Of a stretch of 64,000 bases of DNA, positions 28,506 through 38,380 are shown piece by piece. The notes below the pieces were generated by a model that saw only the letters and a list, made by a program, of their open reading frames with translations, searched no databases and was not told the origin of the DNA. The DNA comes from Mycolicibacterium helvum. GTDB lineage: Bacteria > Actinomycetota > Actinomycetes > Mycobacteriales > Mycobacteriaceae. Position numbers and translations under genes: made by a program. Numbering within the stretch: the stretch's first letter is position 1; every line of letters begins with the position of its first letter. The stretch is taken from assembly GCF_010731895.1 (NCBI RefSeq), contig NZ_AP022596.1, positions 3,658,001-3,722,000 of the forward strand, in the 5' to 3' direction.

Positions 28506-29245
28506 TGCTTCGCCAGTAATTGGGCGAGATCGGTGACAACGACGTCGGCGCCGTTGCGCCGCAACGCATCCGCCTGACCGAGGCGATCGAGTCCGACGAC
28601 GAACCCGAAATTCCCGGCCCGGCCGGCAGCCACGCCCGCCAGGGCGTCCTCGAACACCGCCGCGTGCGCCGGCTCGACATCGAGCAACTCCGCGCCGCGC
28701 AGGTACGCGTCGGGTGCCGGCTTGCCGCGCAGGTGCTCGTCGCGGATCGTGATGCCGTCAACTCGCTGCTGTACCAGCTTGTCCAGCCCGGTGGTCTCGA
28801 GGATCTGGCGGGTATTCGCACTGGAGGACACCACCGCAGCGGGTATGCCCGCGGTGTGCACGGCCTCGAGGTAGCGCCGAGATCCCTCGAACACATCGAC
28901 ACCGTTCTTCTCCAAGAGCTGCTGGAACAGGGCGTTCTTGCGGTTACCCAATCCGTACACGGTTTCGGCGGTGTTCGGGTCGGACGGGTCGCCCTCGGGA
29001 AGCGCGATATCGCGGCTGGCCAGAAATGAGCGGACGCCGTCTTCGCGCGTCTTGCCGTCGATATAGGTGCGATAGTCAGCCACCCGGTCGAACGGCACGA
29101 AAGCGGTATGCGCCCGTTGCGCTCGCCACTCGAGATAGGCGTCGAACGTCCCTTTCCAGGCCCGGGTGTGCACCCGGGCGGTGTCGGTGAGCACACCGTC
29201 GAGGTCGAACAGGCAGGCCTTCACCCCGTCAGGCAGTCCCAGCAC
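28502..29245 (-). CDS. Beta-phosphoglucomutase family HAD hydrolase (Rv3400-like)
   Basis: About 247 residues of the HAD superfamily, beta-phosphoglucomutase subgroup. Motif I is [17 protein letters not shown] with the nucleophile Asp, motif II is VVSSSANT, and [18 protein letters not shown] and [16 protein letters not shown] supply the Lys and acid motifs. It converts beta-glucose-1-phosphate to glucose-6-phosphate, the step after the GH65 phosphorylase encoded by the overlapping next gene. The GTG at 29245 is chosen because AGGAGGT lies 5 bp upstream; an upstream ATG at 29281 has a poor site. Confidence 0.9.
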   Translation of the reverse strand: MLGLPDGVKACLFDLDGVLTDTARVHTRAWKGTFDAYLEWRAQRAHTAFVPFDRVADYRTYIDGKTREDGVRSFLASRDIALPEGDPSDPNTAETVYGLGNRKNALFQQLLEKNGVDVFEGSRRYLEAVHTAGIPAAVVSSSANTRQILETTGLDKLVQQRVDGITIRDEHLRGKPAPDAYLRGAELLDVEPAHAAVFEDALAGVAAGRAGNFGFVVGLDRLGQADALRRNGADVVVTDLAQLLAKQ

Positions 29246-29611
29246 ACGCCACCTCCTGTCGCTTCGTTCCTCGCTGTCCATTCCCGTTCTCGGCAGAGAA
29301 CATGCCTCGGGCAGGAAGCTCTTATAGGTGGCTGCGCAGGTGATCTATCAGACCCCGGCGGGCGAGCGTTGCGGCACCCCTGATCTCCGACTGCGGGGAG
29401 CCCATCACCATGGCGCCACCGTGGATATAGCGCAGCGCAGTGCGGCGGGCACGGCGGCCAGCGCCTCGCGGGCGGACAGATAGCGGCGCAACGCCGATGC
29501 GGCCGCCGCGACGGCCGCGACTCCTGCGGCCGCTGGCAGGGCTTCCATCAGCAAAAGGCTACCTGCGGCTGCTGAGCGGGCCGGGCGATCCGGCGCACTA
29601 GACTGTGGCGC
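29246..29611. other. Intergenic region before guaA with possible gene remnants
   Basis: This is 366 bp between the divergent HAD gene and guaA. On the minus strand it contains two short coding-like frames: the 47-codon ORF listed separately, and a 29-codon frame after it (SPQSEIRGAATLARRGLI). Together they may be a decayed gene. No tRNA, terminator or clear promoter is seen. Confidence 0.35.
29405..29548 (-). CDS. Short uncharacterised ORF or gene remnant
   Basis: A 47-residue Ala-rich frame (MEALPAAAGVAAVAAAASAL, then RRYLSAREALAAVPAAL, ending STVAPW) is divergent from guaA by 63 bp. There is no convincing ribosome-binding site. It may be a small membrane peptide, a fragment of a larger lost gene, or chance; I do not recognise the family. 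Confidence 0.25.
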   Translation of the reverse strand: MEALPAAAGVAAVAAAASALRRYLSAREALAAVPAALRCAISTVAPW

Positions 29612-31180
29612 GTGACATCCCCATCGCCTCGTCCTGTATTGGTGGTCGACTTCGGCGCCCAGTACGCCCAGCTGATCGCCCGGCGAGTCCGGGAAGCCCG
29701 GGTTTTCTCCGAGGTCATCCCGCATACGGCGACCGTCGAGGAGATCAAGGCCAAAGATCCGCAGGCGATCGTGCTCTCCGGCGGCCCGTCCAGCGTGTAC
29801 GCCGAAGGCGCCCCGCAGCTGGATCCGGCCGTGTTCGACCTCGACGTGCCGGTATTCGGCATCTGCTATGGCTTTCAGGCCATGGCCCAGGCGCTCGGTG
29901 GGACCGTCGCACATACGGGCACCAGCGAATACGGCCGCACCGAACTGGAACTCCTTGGCGGCGAACTGCATTCGGGCCTGCCCGGCACACAGCCGGTGTG
30001 GATGAGCCACGGTGATGCGGTGACCTCCGCGCCGGCGGGCTTCGAGGTGGTGGCCGTCAGTGCCGGCGCCCCGGTCGCCGCGTTTGAGAACCGGGCCCGT
30101 CGTCTGGCCGGGGTGCAGTATCACCCCGAGGTCATGCACACCCCGCACGGACAGCAGATCCTCAGCCGGTTCCTGCACGACTTTGCCGGGATCGGGGCCA
30201 GCTGGACGCCGGCCAACATCGCCGAGAGCCTGATCGGGCAGGTTCGCGAGCAGATCGGCGACGGCAAGGCGATCTGCGGGCTATCCGGCGGCGTGGATTC
30301 CGCGGTGGCTGCCGCGCTGGTGCAACGGGCCATCGGCGATCGCCTGACGTGTGTGTTCGTCGATCATGGACTGCTGCGTGCTGGTGAACGCGCACAGGTG
30401 CAACGAGATTTCGTGGCCGCCACCGGTGCCCGGCTGGTGACGGTGGATGCCGAGGGGCGCTTCTTGGAGGCCTTGTCCGGCGTGCACGACCCGGAAGGCA
30501 AGCGCAAGATCATCGGCCGCGAGTTCATTCGCGCCTTCGAGGGTTCGGTGCGAGACCTGTTGGCCGACGGTGACTCTGATGGTCACGCAGTGGAATTCCT
30601 GGTGCAGGGCACGCTGTATCCCGACGTTGTCGAGTCTGGGGGCGGAACCGGGACGGCAAACATCAAGAGCCACCACAATGTTGGCGGTCTGCCCGCGGAT
30701 CTGAAGTTCAAGCTCGTCGAGCCGCTGCGGTCGCTGTTCAAAGATGAGGTGCGCGCAGTGGGCCGGGAGCTGGGCCTGCCGGAGGACATCGTTGCCCGCC
30801 AACCCTTCCCGGGGCCCGGGCTGGGTATCCGGATCGTCGGCGAGGTGACGGCGTCCCGGCTGGACACGCTGCGCCGTGCCGACCAGATCGCCCGCGAGGA
30901 GTTGACCTCAGCCGGTTTGGACAACCAGATCTGGCAGTGCCCGGTGGTGCTGTTGGCCGACGTCCGGTCGGTTGGTGTGCAGGGCGACGGGCGCACCTAT
31001 GGCCATCCGATCGTGTTGCGGCCGGTGTCCAGTGAGGACGCGATGACCGCCGACTGGACGCGGGTGCCCTACGAGGTGCTGGAGCGCATCTCCACGCGCA
31101 TCACCAACGAGGTGCCCGAGGTGAACCGGGTGGTGCTCGACATCACGAGCAAGCCACCCGGCACCATCGAGTGGGAGTGA
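29612..31180 (+). CDS. guaA: GMP synthase (glutamine-hydrolysing) GuaA
   Basis: The 522-residue bifunctional enzyme converts XMP to GMP. The N-terminal class I glutamine amidotransferase has [11 protein letters not shown] with the catalytic Cys at about 88, and GVQYHPEV with the His. The ATP-pyrophosphatase domain carries the P-loop LSGGVDSAV at about 230-238. The C-terminal dimerisation domain includes [13 protein letters not shown] and ends in KPPGTIEWE, characteristic of GuaA. The start is GTG at 29612. It is convergent with the aldolase gene (5-bp gap). It completes the guanine pathway begun by guaB2 upstream. Confidence 0.97.
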   Translation: MTSPSPRPVLVVDFGAQYAQLIARRVREARVFSEVIPHTATVEEIKAKDPQAIVLSGGPSSVYAEGAPQLDPAVFDLDVPVFGICYGFQAMAQALGGTVAHTGTSEYGRTELELLGGELHSGLPGTQPVWMSHGDAVTSAPAGFEVVAVSAGAPVAAFENRARRLAGVQYHPEVMHTPHGQQILSRFLHDFAGIGASWTPANIAESLIGQVREQIGDGKAICGLSGGVDSAVAAALVQRAIGDRLTCVFVDHGLLRAGERAQVQRDFVAATGARLVTVDAEGRFLEALSGVHDPEGKRKIIGREFIRAFEGSVRDLLADGDSDGHAVEFLVQGTLYPDVVESGGGTGTANIKSHHNVGGLPADLKFKLVEPLRSLFKDEVRAVGRELGLPEDIVARQPFPGPGLGIRIVGEVTASRLDTLRRADQIAREELTSAGLDNQIWQCPVVLLADVRSVGVQGDGRTYGHPIVLRPVSSEDAMTADWTRVPYEVLERISTRITNEVPEVNRVVLDITSKPPGTIEWE

Positions 31181-31185
31181 CGGCT

Positions 31186-32070
31186 TTAAGTCCTTGAGGC
31201 GGCGGCGATTTCGGTAATCGCCTCGTCCAGGGTCTTGTTGAATTCGTCGTCGCTCTGCTGGGCGGTCAGGCCCTCGGTCAGCGCCCGGGAGAAGCTGGCG
31301 ATGACGCCGTGGTTGCGCGCCAGCCGCTCACAGGCGTCGGTGCGGTCGTAGCCGCCGGATAGCGCGACCACCCGCATCACCTTGGGATGCTCGACCAGCT
31401 CGCGGTACAGGTTGTCGGTGTCGGGCAGAGTGAGCTTGAGCATCACCTGCTGATCGTCGAGGGTATCCAGGTGGCGGAGGATCGCGGCCTTGAGCTGCTC
31501 CTCGGCCGCACCCTTTTCGGGGGAGTGGATGTCGACCTCGGGCTCGATGATCGGCACCAGTCCGGCGCCCAGGATCTGGCGGGCGACCTCGAACTGTTGG
31601 TCGACGACGGCCTCCAGACCACCGCCGGGCAGCTTGATGACCGAGCGCATCTTGGTGCCGAAGATGCCCTTGGCGACCGCACGGGACAGCAACTCGTCCA
31701 GGCCGTCGATGGGCTTCATCACCGCAGCGCCGTCCTCTTCAGCGGCTAGGCCCTTGTCGACCTTGAGGATCGGTACGACCTTCTTGACGTTCCACAGGTA
31801 GTCGGCGGTCGGACGGCCCTCGATCTCGCGGTCCATGGTCATCTCGAACAGGATCGCGGCGACGATCCGGTCGCCATCGAAACTCGGGCTGGTGATGATC
31901 CGGGTGCGCATCTGGTGCACCAGGTCGAACATCTGCTCGTCACCGGAGTACTCGTCCTCGGCGATGCCGTAGAGCTTCAGCGCCTTGGGGGTACTGCCGC
32001 CGCTCTGGTCCAGCGCGGCAATGAACCCTGCTCCGTGGGCGACCTTCTCAGCCTGTTCGGTGTTCGTCAT
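31186..32070 (-). CDS. Class I fructose-bisphosphate aldolase
   Basis: The 294-residue protein opens with [20 protein letters not shown], the class I aldolase signature. [43 protein letters not shown] and [13 protein letters not shown] follow, matching bacterial class I FBA (fda type). It cleaves fructose-1,6-bisphosphate through a Schiff-base Lys, independent of metal. Mycobacteria usually also carry a class II enzyme, so this may serve as an alternative isozyme. ATG 32070 is preferred because the family begins near [10 protein letters not shown]; in-frame starts upstream add unrelated residues and run into the imuA' promoter region. Confidence 0.9.
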   Translation of the reverse strand: MTNTEQAEKVAHGAGFIAALDQSGGSTPKALKLYGIAEDEYSGDEQMFDLVHQMRTRIITSPSFDGDRIVAAILFEMTMDREIEGRPTADYLWNVKKVVPILKVDKGLAAEEDGAAVMKPIDGLDELLSRAVAKGIFGTKMRSVIKLPGGGLEAVVDQQFEVARQILGAGLVPIIEPEVDIHSPEKGAAEEQLKAAILRHLDTLDDQQVMLKLTLPDTDNLYRELVEHPKVMRVVALSGGYDRTDACERLARNHGVIASFSRALTEGLTAQQSDDEFNKTLDEAITEIAAASRT

Positions 32071-32160
32071 GGCATGCATCGTGCCAGGTGCGTTTTCGGC
32101 CACATTCGGGGGAGCAACTCCCGCTTGACGGTGTCGGGGGGCAGGTGTTTACTCGTCGTG

Positions 32161-32176
32161 TCGAACATATATTCGA
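32161..32176. promoter_or_regulatory. LexA (SOS) box upstream of imuA'-imuB
   Basis: TCGAACATATATTCGA matches the mycobacterial SOS box TCGAAC-N4-GTTCGA at 11 of 12 fixed positions. It lies 35 bp before the imuA' start. This agrees with the known DNA-damage induction of the mutasome genes. Confidence 0.88.
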
Positions 32177-32211
32177 ACATGGTGAACGGTGATCGCAGCT
32201 GGAGGTGGGCT

Positions 32212-32898
32212 ATGACGGCGGCGATTGCCCTGGAAAAACGGCAGCTTGACCGCGCTGAACAGCTACAACAGCTCCGGCGCCAGATGGCTGCGGTGGCGGG
32301 GAAGGTTGGCGTAACCCGGCCTGTTACGGGTGTGTCGAATGAGGTTTTGCCGGCCTCGGAAAGTTTGCTACCGATCCCCGAATCGCTGGCCGGCCCGCTG
32401 CCGATGGGGTTGCCGCGGGGTGCGGTCGCGGTGGTGTCCGGGGCCCGCTCGCTACCGGTGAGCATGGCCGCGGCGGTGACGGCGGGCGGCGGGCATGTGG
32501 CCGTCGTCGGGCTGCCGGATTTCGGCCTGTTGGCCGCTGCGGAGATGGGCGCGGACCTGAGCCGGCTGGCGGTCATCCCTGACCCTGGCACCGATCCCGT
32601 CGAGGTGGCCGCGGTGCTGATGGATGGGATGGATCTGGTGGTGCTCGGCCTGGCCGGCCGGACGGTGACGGCTACCCGGGCGCGGGCAGTGGTGGCCAGG
32701 GCCCGGCAGAAAGGCTGCACCCTGCTGGTTGCGCGGGGGGACTGGCAGGGCGCGACGATGCGCCTGGACGCGCGGGTGAGCGGTTATGAGACCACCGCCG
32801 GTCACGGTGGCGCCCCGGTACCGGGTTCCGGGCGCCTCAGCCGGGTGCAGTTGTCCGTCCGGGTGCACGGTCGCGCGGCGCGGTCCAGGGTGAGCTGA
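32212..32898 (+). CDS. imuA': ImuA' mutasome component
   Basis: The 228-residue protein is a distant RecA/SulA-like member of the mycobacterial mutagenic translesion cassette. [19 protein letters not shown] forms an N-terminal helix, and [20 protein letters not shown] replaces a canonical P-loop. [15 protein letters not shown] and [10 protein letters not shown] strands follow. ImuA' partners ImuB and DnaE2 in damage-induced mutagenesis. The ATG at 32212 has a GGAGGT site 5 bp upstream and follows the LexA box. imuB begins 1 base after its stop, so the two are translationally coupled. Confidence 0.9.
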   Translation: MTAAIALEKRQLDRAEQLQQLRRQMAAVAGKVGVTRPVTGVSNEVLPASESLLPIPESLAGPLPMGLPRGAVAVVSGARSLPVSMAAAVTAGGGHVAVVGLPDFGLLAAAEMGADLSRLAVIPDPGTDPVEVAAVLMDGMDLVVLGLAGRTVTATRARAVVARARQKGCTLLVARGDWQGATMRLDARVSGYETTAGHGGAPVPGSGRLSRVQLSVRVHGRAARSRVS

Positions 32899-32899
32899 T

Positions 32900-34486
32900 G
32901 TGACCGGCCGGGTGCTGGCGATCTGGTGCATGGACTGGCCTGCCGTTGCCGCGGCTACGGCGGCCGGACTGCCAGCGACGGCACCGGTCGCGGTCACCCT
33001 GGCCAACCGGGTGATCGCCTGTTCGGCGGCTGCCCGGGCAGCCGGGGTGCGTCGTACGCTGCGCCGGCGCGAGGCGCAGGCCCGTTGTCCGCAGTTGCAT
33101 GTGGTGACCGCTGACCCGGCTCGCGATGCCCGCTACTTCGAGGGGGTGACGGCGGCCGTCGACGAAGTGGTGCCCCGCGCCGAGGTGCTGCGGCCGGGGC
33201 TGCTGGTGTTGTCGGTCCGCGGCGCGGCCCGCTACTTCGGTTCCGAGCCTGCCGCCGCCGAGCGGTTGGTCGACGCCGTCGCCGCTGTGGGTGCCGAATG
33301 TCAGGTGGGGATTGCCGACCAGCTGCCGACGGCCGTCTTCGCCGCTCGTGCCGGCCGGATGATCGAGCCGGGTGGGGACGCCGCGTTTCTGTCGGGATTG
33401 TCCATCCGCCAGCTGTGTGGTGAACCCAGCTTGTCCGGTCCTGGCCGGGAGGAATTGGCTGATCTGTTGTGGCGCATGGGGATCCGCAACCTCGGCCAGT
33501 TCGCGGCGCTGTCCCGCAGTGATGTGACTTCCCGGTTCGGGGCTGACGCGACAGCCGCGCACCGCTTCGCTCGCGGCGAGCCGGTGCGCGGCCCGTCCGG
33601 CCGCGAGCCGGCGGCCGACCTTGATGCGGTACTGCACTGCGACCCGCCGGTCGACCGGGTCGACGCGGCCGCGTTCGCGGGCCGGACGCTGGCCAGCGCC
33701 CTGCACCGCAGCTTGGAGGCCGCAGGTGTGGGATGCACTCGACTGGCCATCCACGCCCTCACCGCGGGAGACAGTGAGCTGACCCGGGTATGGCGGTGCG
33801 CCGAGCCGCTGACCGAGGATGCCACCGCCGACCGGGTTCGCTGGCAGCTCGACGGCTGGCTCAATCGGCGCAACCCGGACGACCGGCCGAACTCGCCGGT
33901 GACGATGCTTCGGCTGCAGCCGGTGGAAGTTGTTTCCGCAGAAGCGCTTCAGCTGCCGTTGTGGGGTGGCATAGGGGAGGAGGGCCGATTGCGGGCCCGC
34001 CGTGCGCTGGTCCGGGTGCAGGGTCTACTGGGTCAGGAAGCCGTCCAGCTGCCGGTGTTGTCCGGCGGGCGCGGTCCCGCCGAACGCATCACCTTGACCC
34101 CACTTGGCGACGAGCTGGTGCCCAGGGCCGCCCCGGACCGGCCCTGGCCCGGTCAGCTGCCTGAGCCCGCCCCGGCGGTGATCCTTGATGACCCGGTGGA
34201 ACTGCTTGACGCTCAGGGTAATCCGGTTCGGGTGACTGGGCGGGGGATGTTCACGGCCGAGCCGGCGCGGTTGGATGGTGCGGGTCACCACTACCGGGGT
34301 GCGTTGCGCTGGTGGGCGGGGCCGTGGTCGGTGGACGAGCGGTGGTGGGATTCCGGCGAGCAGTCCAGGGCCGGTCGGACGGCACGCGCCCAGGTGCTGG
34401 TGGACAACCAGCCCGGTGAGCTGGGATCTGCTCTGCTGCTGTGTTATCGGCAGCGGCGGTGGTACCTGGAAGGCGTCTACGAATGA
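32900..34486 (+). CDS. imuB: ImuB, inactive Y-family polymerase-like clamp adaptor
   Basis: The 528-residue protein has a Y-family polymerase framework (IWCMDWPAVAAATAAGL, LVLSVRGAARYFGSE). The acidic catalytic residues of DinB polymerases are replaced (CMDW and SVRG instead of D.D and DE), so it should be non-catalytic. A beta-clamp-binding motif QLPLWG lies at about 351-356. A long C-terminal region follows for interaction with ImuA' and DnaE2. It docks the mutasome on the sliding clamp. The GTG at 32900 follows the imuA' stop. Its 3' end overlaps the convergent nucleoside hydrolase by 10 bp. Confidence 0.93.
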   Translation: MTGRVLAIWCMDWPAVAAATAAGLPATAPVAVTLANRVIACSAAARAAGVRRTLRRREAQARCPQLHVVTADPARDARYFEGVTAAVDEVVPRAEVLRPGLLVLSVRGAARYFGSEPAAAERLVDAVAAVGAECQVGIADQLPTAVFAARAGRMIEPGGDAAFLSGLSIRQLCGEPSLSGPGREELADLLWRMGIRNLGQFAALSRSDVTSRFGADATAAHRFARGEPVRGPSGREPAADLDAVLHCDPPVDRVDAAAFAGRTLASALHRSLEAAGVGCTRLAIHALTAGDSELTRVWRCAEPLTEDATADRVRWQLDGWLNRRNPDDRPNSPVTMLRLQPVEVVSAEALQLPLWGGIGEEGRLRARRALVRVQGLLGQEAVQLPVLSGGRGPAERITLTPLGDELVPRAAPDRPWPGQLPEPAPAVILDDPVELLDAQGNPVRVTGRGMFTAEPARLDGAGHHYRGALRWWAGPWSVDERWWDSGEQSRAGRTARAQVLVDNQPGELGSALLLCYRQRRWYLEGVYE

Positions 34487-35550
34487 GCCAGCGCGCGTGC
34501 GAACGGTCCGACCCGTTCGATGAACCGATCGAAGAACACCGCCGGGTCGACCCCGACGCCGACGTGCGCGTTGGATTCCCGGCCCCACCGCCGGCTCCAG
34601 TCGGCGATGGTCATGCCGCGGGTCAGCGTCCCGGTGAGCTCGACGCCGACCGTGGTCGCCCGGGTCTGGACCAGGCTGGGATCCAGGGCGACCGCCGCCG
34701 CCAGTGGGTCGTGCAGATGCGCCAGGAAACCCTCGCCCTGATCGAAATGGAACTCGAAGTAGAACCGCATCGCGTCCTCGAGCGCACGGATCAAGGAGTT
34801 GTCGGCGGTGGATCGCGTGCCCCGGGAATCGAGCACACTCATGGCGGTCGTGGTCGTCTCCGCCGCGCTTGCCAGGCGGCTGAGGATCGTCGGTGTCAGC
34901 ATGATGTTCTCGGTCAGGTTCAGTCCACACACGATGGGAAGTTGATGTGACTGAATCACTTTGGCATCCGCGGCCCGTCCCCATGCGTCGAAGACTTCGG
35001 CCGCGGCCTCCGGGTCGACGCTGATGTTCCACTCGGCCACCGGGGTGGTGTTGCCGCGGTAGTCGAAGGAACCACCCATGATGACCAACCGTCGCAACAG
35101 CGACGGCAGGTTCGGTTCGTCGCGCACGGCCAGTGCGAGGTTGGTCAGCGGTCCGGTGACCAGCCCGATCAACTGACCGGGCTGGGCGTGGGCGGCGCGC
35201 ACCCACGCCTCGGCCGAGTCGTATTCGGTGAGTTCTCGTTGGTGTGCCGGCAGTTCGGCATAACCGAGCCCGGCGGGACCGTGGGTGTCCTCCGCGGTGC
35301 GCAGTGCGGTGCTCAGCGGTTGATCGGCGCCCCGGGACACCGGAATGGGGCCGGCCTGGCACAGCTCGAGCAGCCCGAGGTTGTTGTGGCACACCTGATC
35401 CACCGCGACATTGCCACCGGTGGATGCGATTCCGACGAGGTCCGCGTCGGCGCTGGCCAACAGATACACCAGCGCCATCGCGTCGTCGACGCCGGTGTCC
35501 ACATCGGCGAAAACGGGCAGCGCAATGGCTTGGTCTTCCCCGACGCTCAC
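34477..35550 (-). CDS. iunH: Inosine-uridine nucleoside hydrolase family protein
   Basis: About 357 residues with the diagnostic N-terminal calcium-binding Asp cluster FADVDTGVDDAMAL. LIGLVTGPLTNLALAV and the LVIMGGSFDYRGNTTPVAEWN stretch follow, with the C-terminal HLHDPLAAAV carrying the second metal-binding Asp. It hydrolyses ribonucleosides to base and ribose for salvage. The GTG at 35550 is preferred; starting further upstream would overlap the LuxR-type gene. The order after imuB matches M. tuberculosis Rv3393. Confidence 0.88.
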   Translation of the reverse strand: MSVGEDQAIALPVFADVDTGVDDAMALVYLLASADADLVGIASTGGNVAVDQVCHNNLGLLELCQAGPIPVSRGADQPLSTALRTAEDTHGPAGLGYAELPAHQRELTEYDSAEAWVRAAHAQPGQLIGLVTGPLTNLALAVRDEPNLPSLLRRLVIMGGSFDYRGNTTPVAEWNISVDPEAAAEVFDAWGRAADAKVIQSHQLPIVCGLNLTENIMLTPTILSRLASAAETTTTAMSVLDSRGTRSTADNSLIRALEDAMRFYFEFHFDQGEGFLAHLHDPLAAAVALDPSLVQTRATTVGVELTGTLTRGMTIADWSRRWGRESNAHVGVGVDPAVFFDRFIERVGPFARALAHS

Positions 35551-35575
35551 CGCGGTAACGATACCTGCCCCGGCA

Positions 35576-38188
35576 TCACGATCCGCCAGGGCGCGGACCG
35601 CCCTCGCGGATGATGACGGCCAGCCCATCGCGATCAGAGACACCAAGTTTCAGGCACGCCCGGTACACGTGGCCCTCCACGGTGCGCACTGAAACGGACA
35701 GCTGCACGGCGATCTCCCGATTCGACAAGCCGGCGGCGACCAGCTCGGCGACCTCGAGTTCACGCGCGGTCACCGGCAGTGGTCGCGCGGCAGCCCGGAT
35801 GGCGGGGGAGGAGGCGCCCCCGCACAATGACGCCAGACGCATTGCGCGGGTGACCGATTCGATCTCCTTACGGCGGGCATCGCGTTGCTCGTGGAATCCG
35901 GCGGCCTGCGCAGCGGCATCAGCGGCCGACAGCAGCATCCCGGCTTGTTCGAAATCGATGCTGACCGCGTCCAGCGCATCGCCGTCGGAGTCCGCCAGAG
36001 CGGTGGCGTGACGGGCGTACAGCTGCGGGAGCGGACCGTCGATACACACCGCCAGCGACTGCAGCCGGTGACTCAGCTTGCGATCGCCGAACCGGACCGC
36101 GTCGTGCAATGCCTCGGCTTCGACCGCGAATTGGCTGCTACGGTGCGCGGCGTCAGCGGCCGCGCGGGACAGCTCGACGGCCCGGCGTCCTCCGCCGCGG
36201 GCCGCGGCGATCCACGCCTTGACGACCAGCACCTGTGGGTCGAACAACGCCACAGTGGGACCGGCGTGTTCGGCGGCTTCGGCCAGCACCCGGTCGGCCT
36301 CATCGGGCTGGCCCGAGCCGGCGTAGGCGCGGGCTAGCAGGAGCCGGCCGGGTAGCCGCCATGGCAACGAGTTCTCCGCATTGAGCGCGGCCAGCGCCTG
36401 TTCGATCGTCGGGACCGCCTCGGCGAATCTGCCCCGACAAATCGCCACGACGGCCGTCATCATCTTGGCGACCGCCCACCCGAGAAACTCCCCGGACGAC
36501 GAGAACTCGCCGTAGGCGACCGCCCGCTTTTCGGCCTTATCCAGCTCACCGATGGACACCAGGGCCAGCACCTCGCCGTAGCGGGCGAGCATCCGGATCA
36601 GGCCATCGGTGGATCGCTGTGTGTCGAAACAACGTTCGGCGATAGCCACGAAGTCGGCGCCACGGCCGGCCAAGGGCATGGCCATCCCGGCCGCGAATGC
36701 CGCCGCCTCCACCGCCTGTACCGGCGCCCCGGGGTTGGCCAGCACCGCCTCGGCCATCGCCAAACCCTCGGGCAGTTTGTTCTCGAAGATCGTGAAGGCA
36801 GCGTCGGCGGCGTCGACCATCGGCCGCATAATCGGGTTGCCGACTCGAGTCCGAAGCAACTGCATCACCTCATGGGCACGCTCCGCGTCGCCGAGTGACC
36901 AGAACACGATCGACGCCCGCGGGATACCCCACAGCACCAGTTGGCCCTCGTCGAGGTCGTCGGGGTCGAACCGGGCCAGGATCTCGTCGGCCTCATCGGG
37001 CCGGCCCTGCCACATCAGCGCCCTGGACAGCAGATGCGCTGCCCGCATGCCGTACTCACGCTCGAATGCGGTGCGCGCCAACCGTTCACCCAGGGGCGCA
37101 TTAGCCAGTGACACAGCATCTTTGGCTGCCGCGACCAAAAGGCCCGTTTCGGCGGTCTGATCACTGTCCAGATAGAGCTCGGCCAGCCGGATCCGGCCGG
37201 CGGCCGACGTCGGCTTGTGCCGGTTGAGCACCGTGACGATCTGACCGCGCAGCATCCGCGCCGATGCGGTCCCGATCTGCCGCATCACCACATCGCCGTA
37301 CAGCGGATGGCTGATCCGGGCGGCCAGCGCCGGTCCGTCGCGGTCGATCCGGATCAGCTGCGCCTTCTCCGCGGCATCGATGGCCTGTTCCCCGGCGAGT
37401 TCCACCAGCGCGTCGATGTCCAGCGGCTCGCACAGCGCCAGCAGCCGCAGCACCGTGACGGCTTCGGGGTCGGCATTTTCGAAGCGGTTTTCCAGCAGTG
37501 TGGCCAATCCCGGCGACACCGTTGTTGCCCCACGTAACTGCCAGACGCCGTTGACCTCGCCAAGGGTGCCGGCTTCCAGCGCCGCCTCGACCATGTGCCG
37601 AAGGAACAGCGGGTTGCCTCCGGACTGGGACCAAATGACGTTGGCGCTGAGCTCTTCCAGGGTGCCGTCGAGGACCGACTCGACCAGGGCGGTGCATTCT
37701 TTCTTGCTGAACGGCTCCAGATCGATGCGGCGCAGATAGCCGTCTTTCCACAGCGTCTTCACTGAGTCGGGCACCGGTTCGCCGCTGCGCACTGTCGCGA
37801 CGATCGACCCGGTGCGTTCCACCGCGATCTGGTGCAGCAGTGTGGCGGATAGCTGGTCGAGCAGATGAGCGTCGTCGACGCCGATTACCGCGGGTCCGTC
37901 GGCCAGCAGGGATTGCCGTGCCGAGACCAGCAGCTCGATCGGATCGCGGGCGTCGGTGGGTTTGACCCACTGGGCGAACGCGCCGAGCGGGATGCTGCTC
38001 GACGACGTCGTGCACGCGGCCCACTTGGCGCGCCCGGGAAGGGATGCGGTCACCGCGCGGGCCAGGGTGGTCTTGCCGACCCCCGCAGGGCCGGTGATCA
38101 CCACGCCTGACGTTTCGCTATCGGACAGCGCGGACGTGATGACCTCGTGCTTGGCCGGCCGCTCCAGTAGCTGCCAACCCGATGTCAT
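35576..38188 (-). CDS. LAL-type (large ATP-binding) LuxR-family transcriptional regulator
   Basis: The 870-residue regulator has an N-terminal AAA/STAND ATPase with Walker A ITGPAGVGKTTL (about 31-42) and Walker B AVIGVDDAHLLD. A long helical TPR-like middle follows. The C-terminal LuxR helix-turn-helix is at about 805-865 (LTARELEVAELVAAGLSNRE-like, RTVEGHVYRACLKLGV). ATP and a ligand or partner bind the STAND core to control DNA binding. The ATG at 38188 starts right before the conserved domain; upstream in-frame residues look non-coding. The iunH start lies 25 bp downstream, suggesting cotranscription. The regulon is unknown. Confidence 0.9.
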   Translation of the reverse strand: MTSGWQLLERPAKHEVITSALSDSETSGVVITGPAGVGKTTLARAVTASLPGRAKWAACTTSSSSIPLGAFAQWVKPTDARDPIELLVSARQSLLADGPAVIGVDDAHLLDQLSATLLHQIAVERTGSIVATVRSGEPVPDSVKTLWKDGYLRRIDLEPFSKKECTALVESVLDGTLEELSANVIWSQSGGNPLFLRHMVEAALEAGTLGEVNGVWQLRGATTVSPGLATLLENRFENADPEAVTVLRLLALCEPLDIDALVELAGEQAIDAAEKAQLIRIDRDGPALAARISHPLYGDVVMRQIGTASARMLRGQIVTVLNRHKPTSAAGRIRLAELYLDSDQTAETGLLVAAAKDAVSLANAPLGERLARTAFEREYGMRAAHLLSRALMWQGRPDEADEILARFDPDDLDEGQLVLWGIPRASIVFWSLGDAERAHEVMQLLRTRVGNPIMRPMVDAADAAFTIFENKLPEGLAMAEAVLANPGAPVQAVEAAAFAAGMAMPLAGRGADFVAIAERCFDTQRSTDGLIRMLARYGEVLALVSIGELDKAEKRAVAYGEFSSSGEFLGWAVAKMMTAVVAICRGRFAEAVPTIEQALAALNAENSLPWRLPGRLLLARAYAGSGQPDEADRVLAEAAEHAGPTVALFDPQVLVVKAWIAAARGGGRRAVELSRAAADAAHRSSQFAVEAEALHDAVRFGDRKLSHRLQSLAVCIDGPLPQLYARHATALADSDGDALDAVSIDFEQAGMLLSAADAAAQAAGFHEQRDARRKEIESVTRAMRLASLCGGASSPAIRAAARPLPVTARELEVAELVAAGLSNREIAVQLSVSVRTVEGHVYRACLKLGVSDRDGLAVIIREGGPRPGGS

Positions 38189-38380
38189 GCGAGCAAGCCT
38201 AAGTGGCGACCTCGTCCACCGCTGACTCTCGCGCCGATCCGGCTCAGTCAACCGGTACACGCCAGGCACCAGCCGTACCACTCGGCTTGACCGGTCCTGG
38301 CGCGCGCAACCGCGGCATCGGCAAACGCGGGCCCGTGGACGAGGGGCACCGGACCTCTTTGATCGGCGATCGTGCCGCGG

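Noticed and set aside
34025..35392. Minus-strand frame of 455 codons across imuB and iunH
   Set aside because: Arg/Pro/Gly-rich translation typical of a shifted frame; imuB and iunH are clear genes in the other frames.
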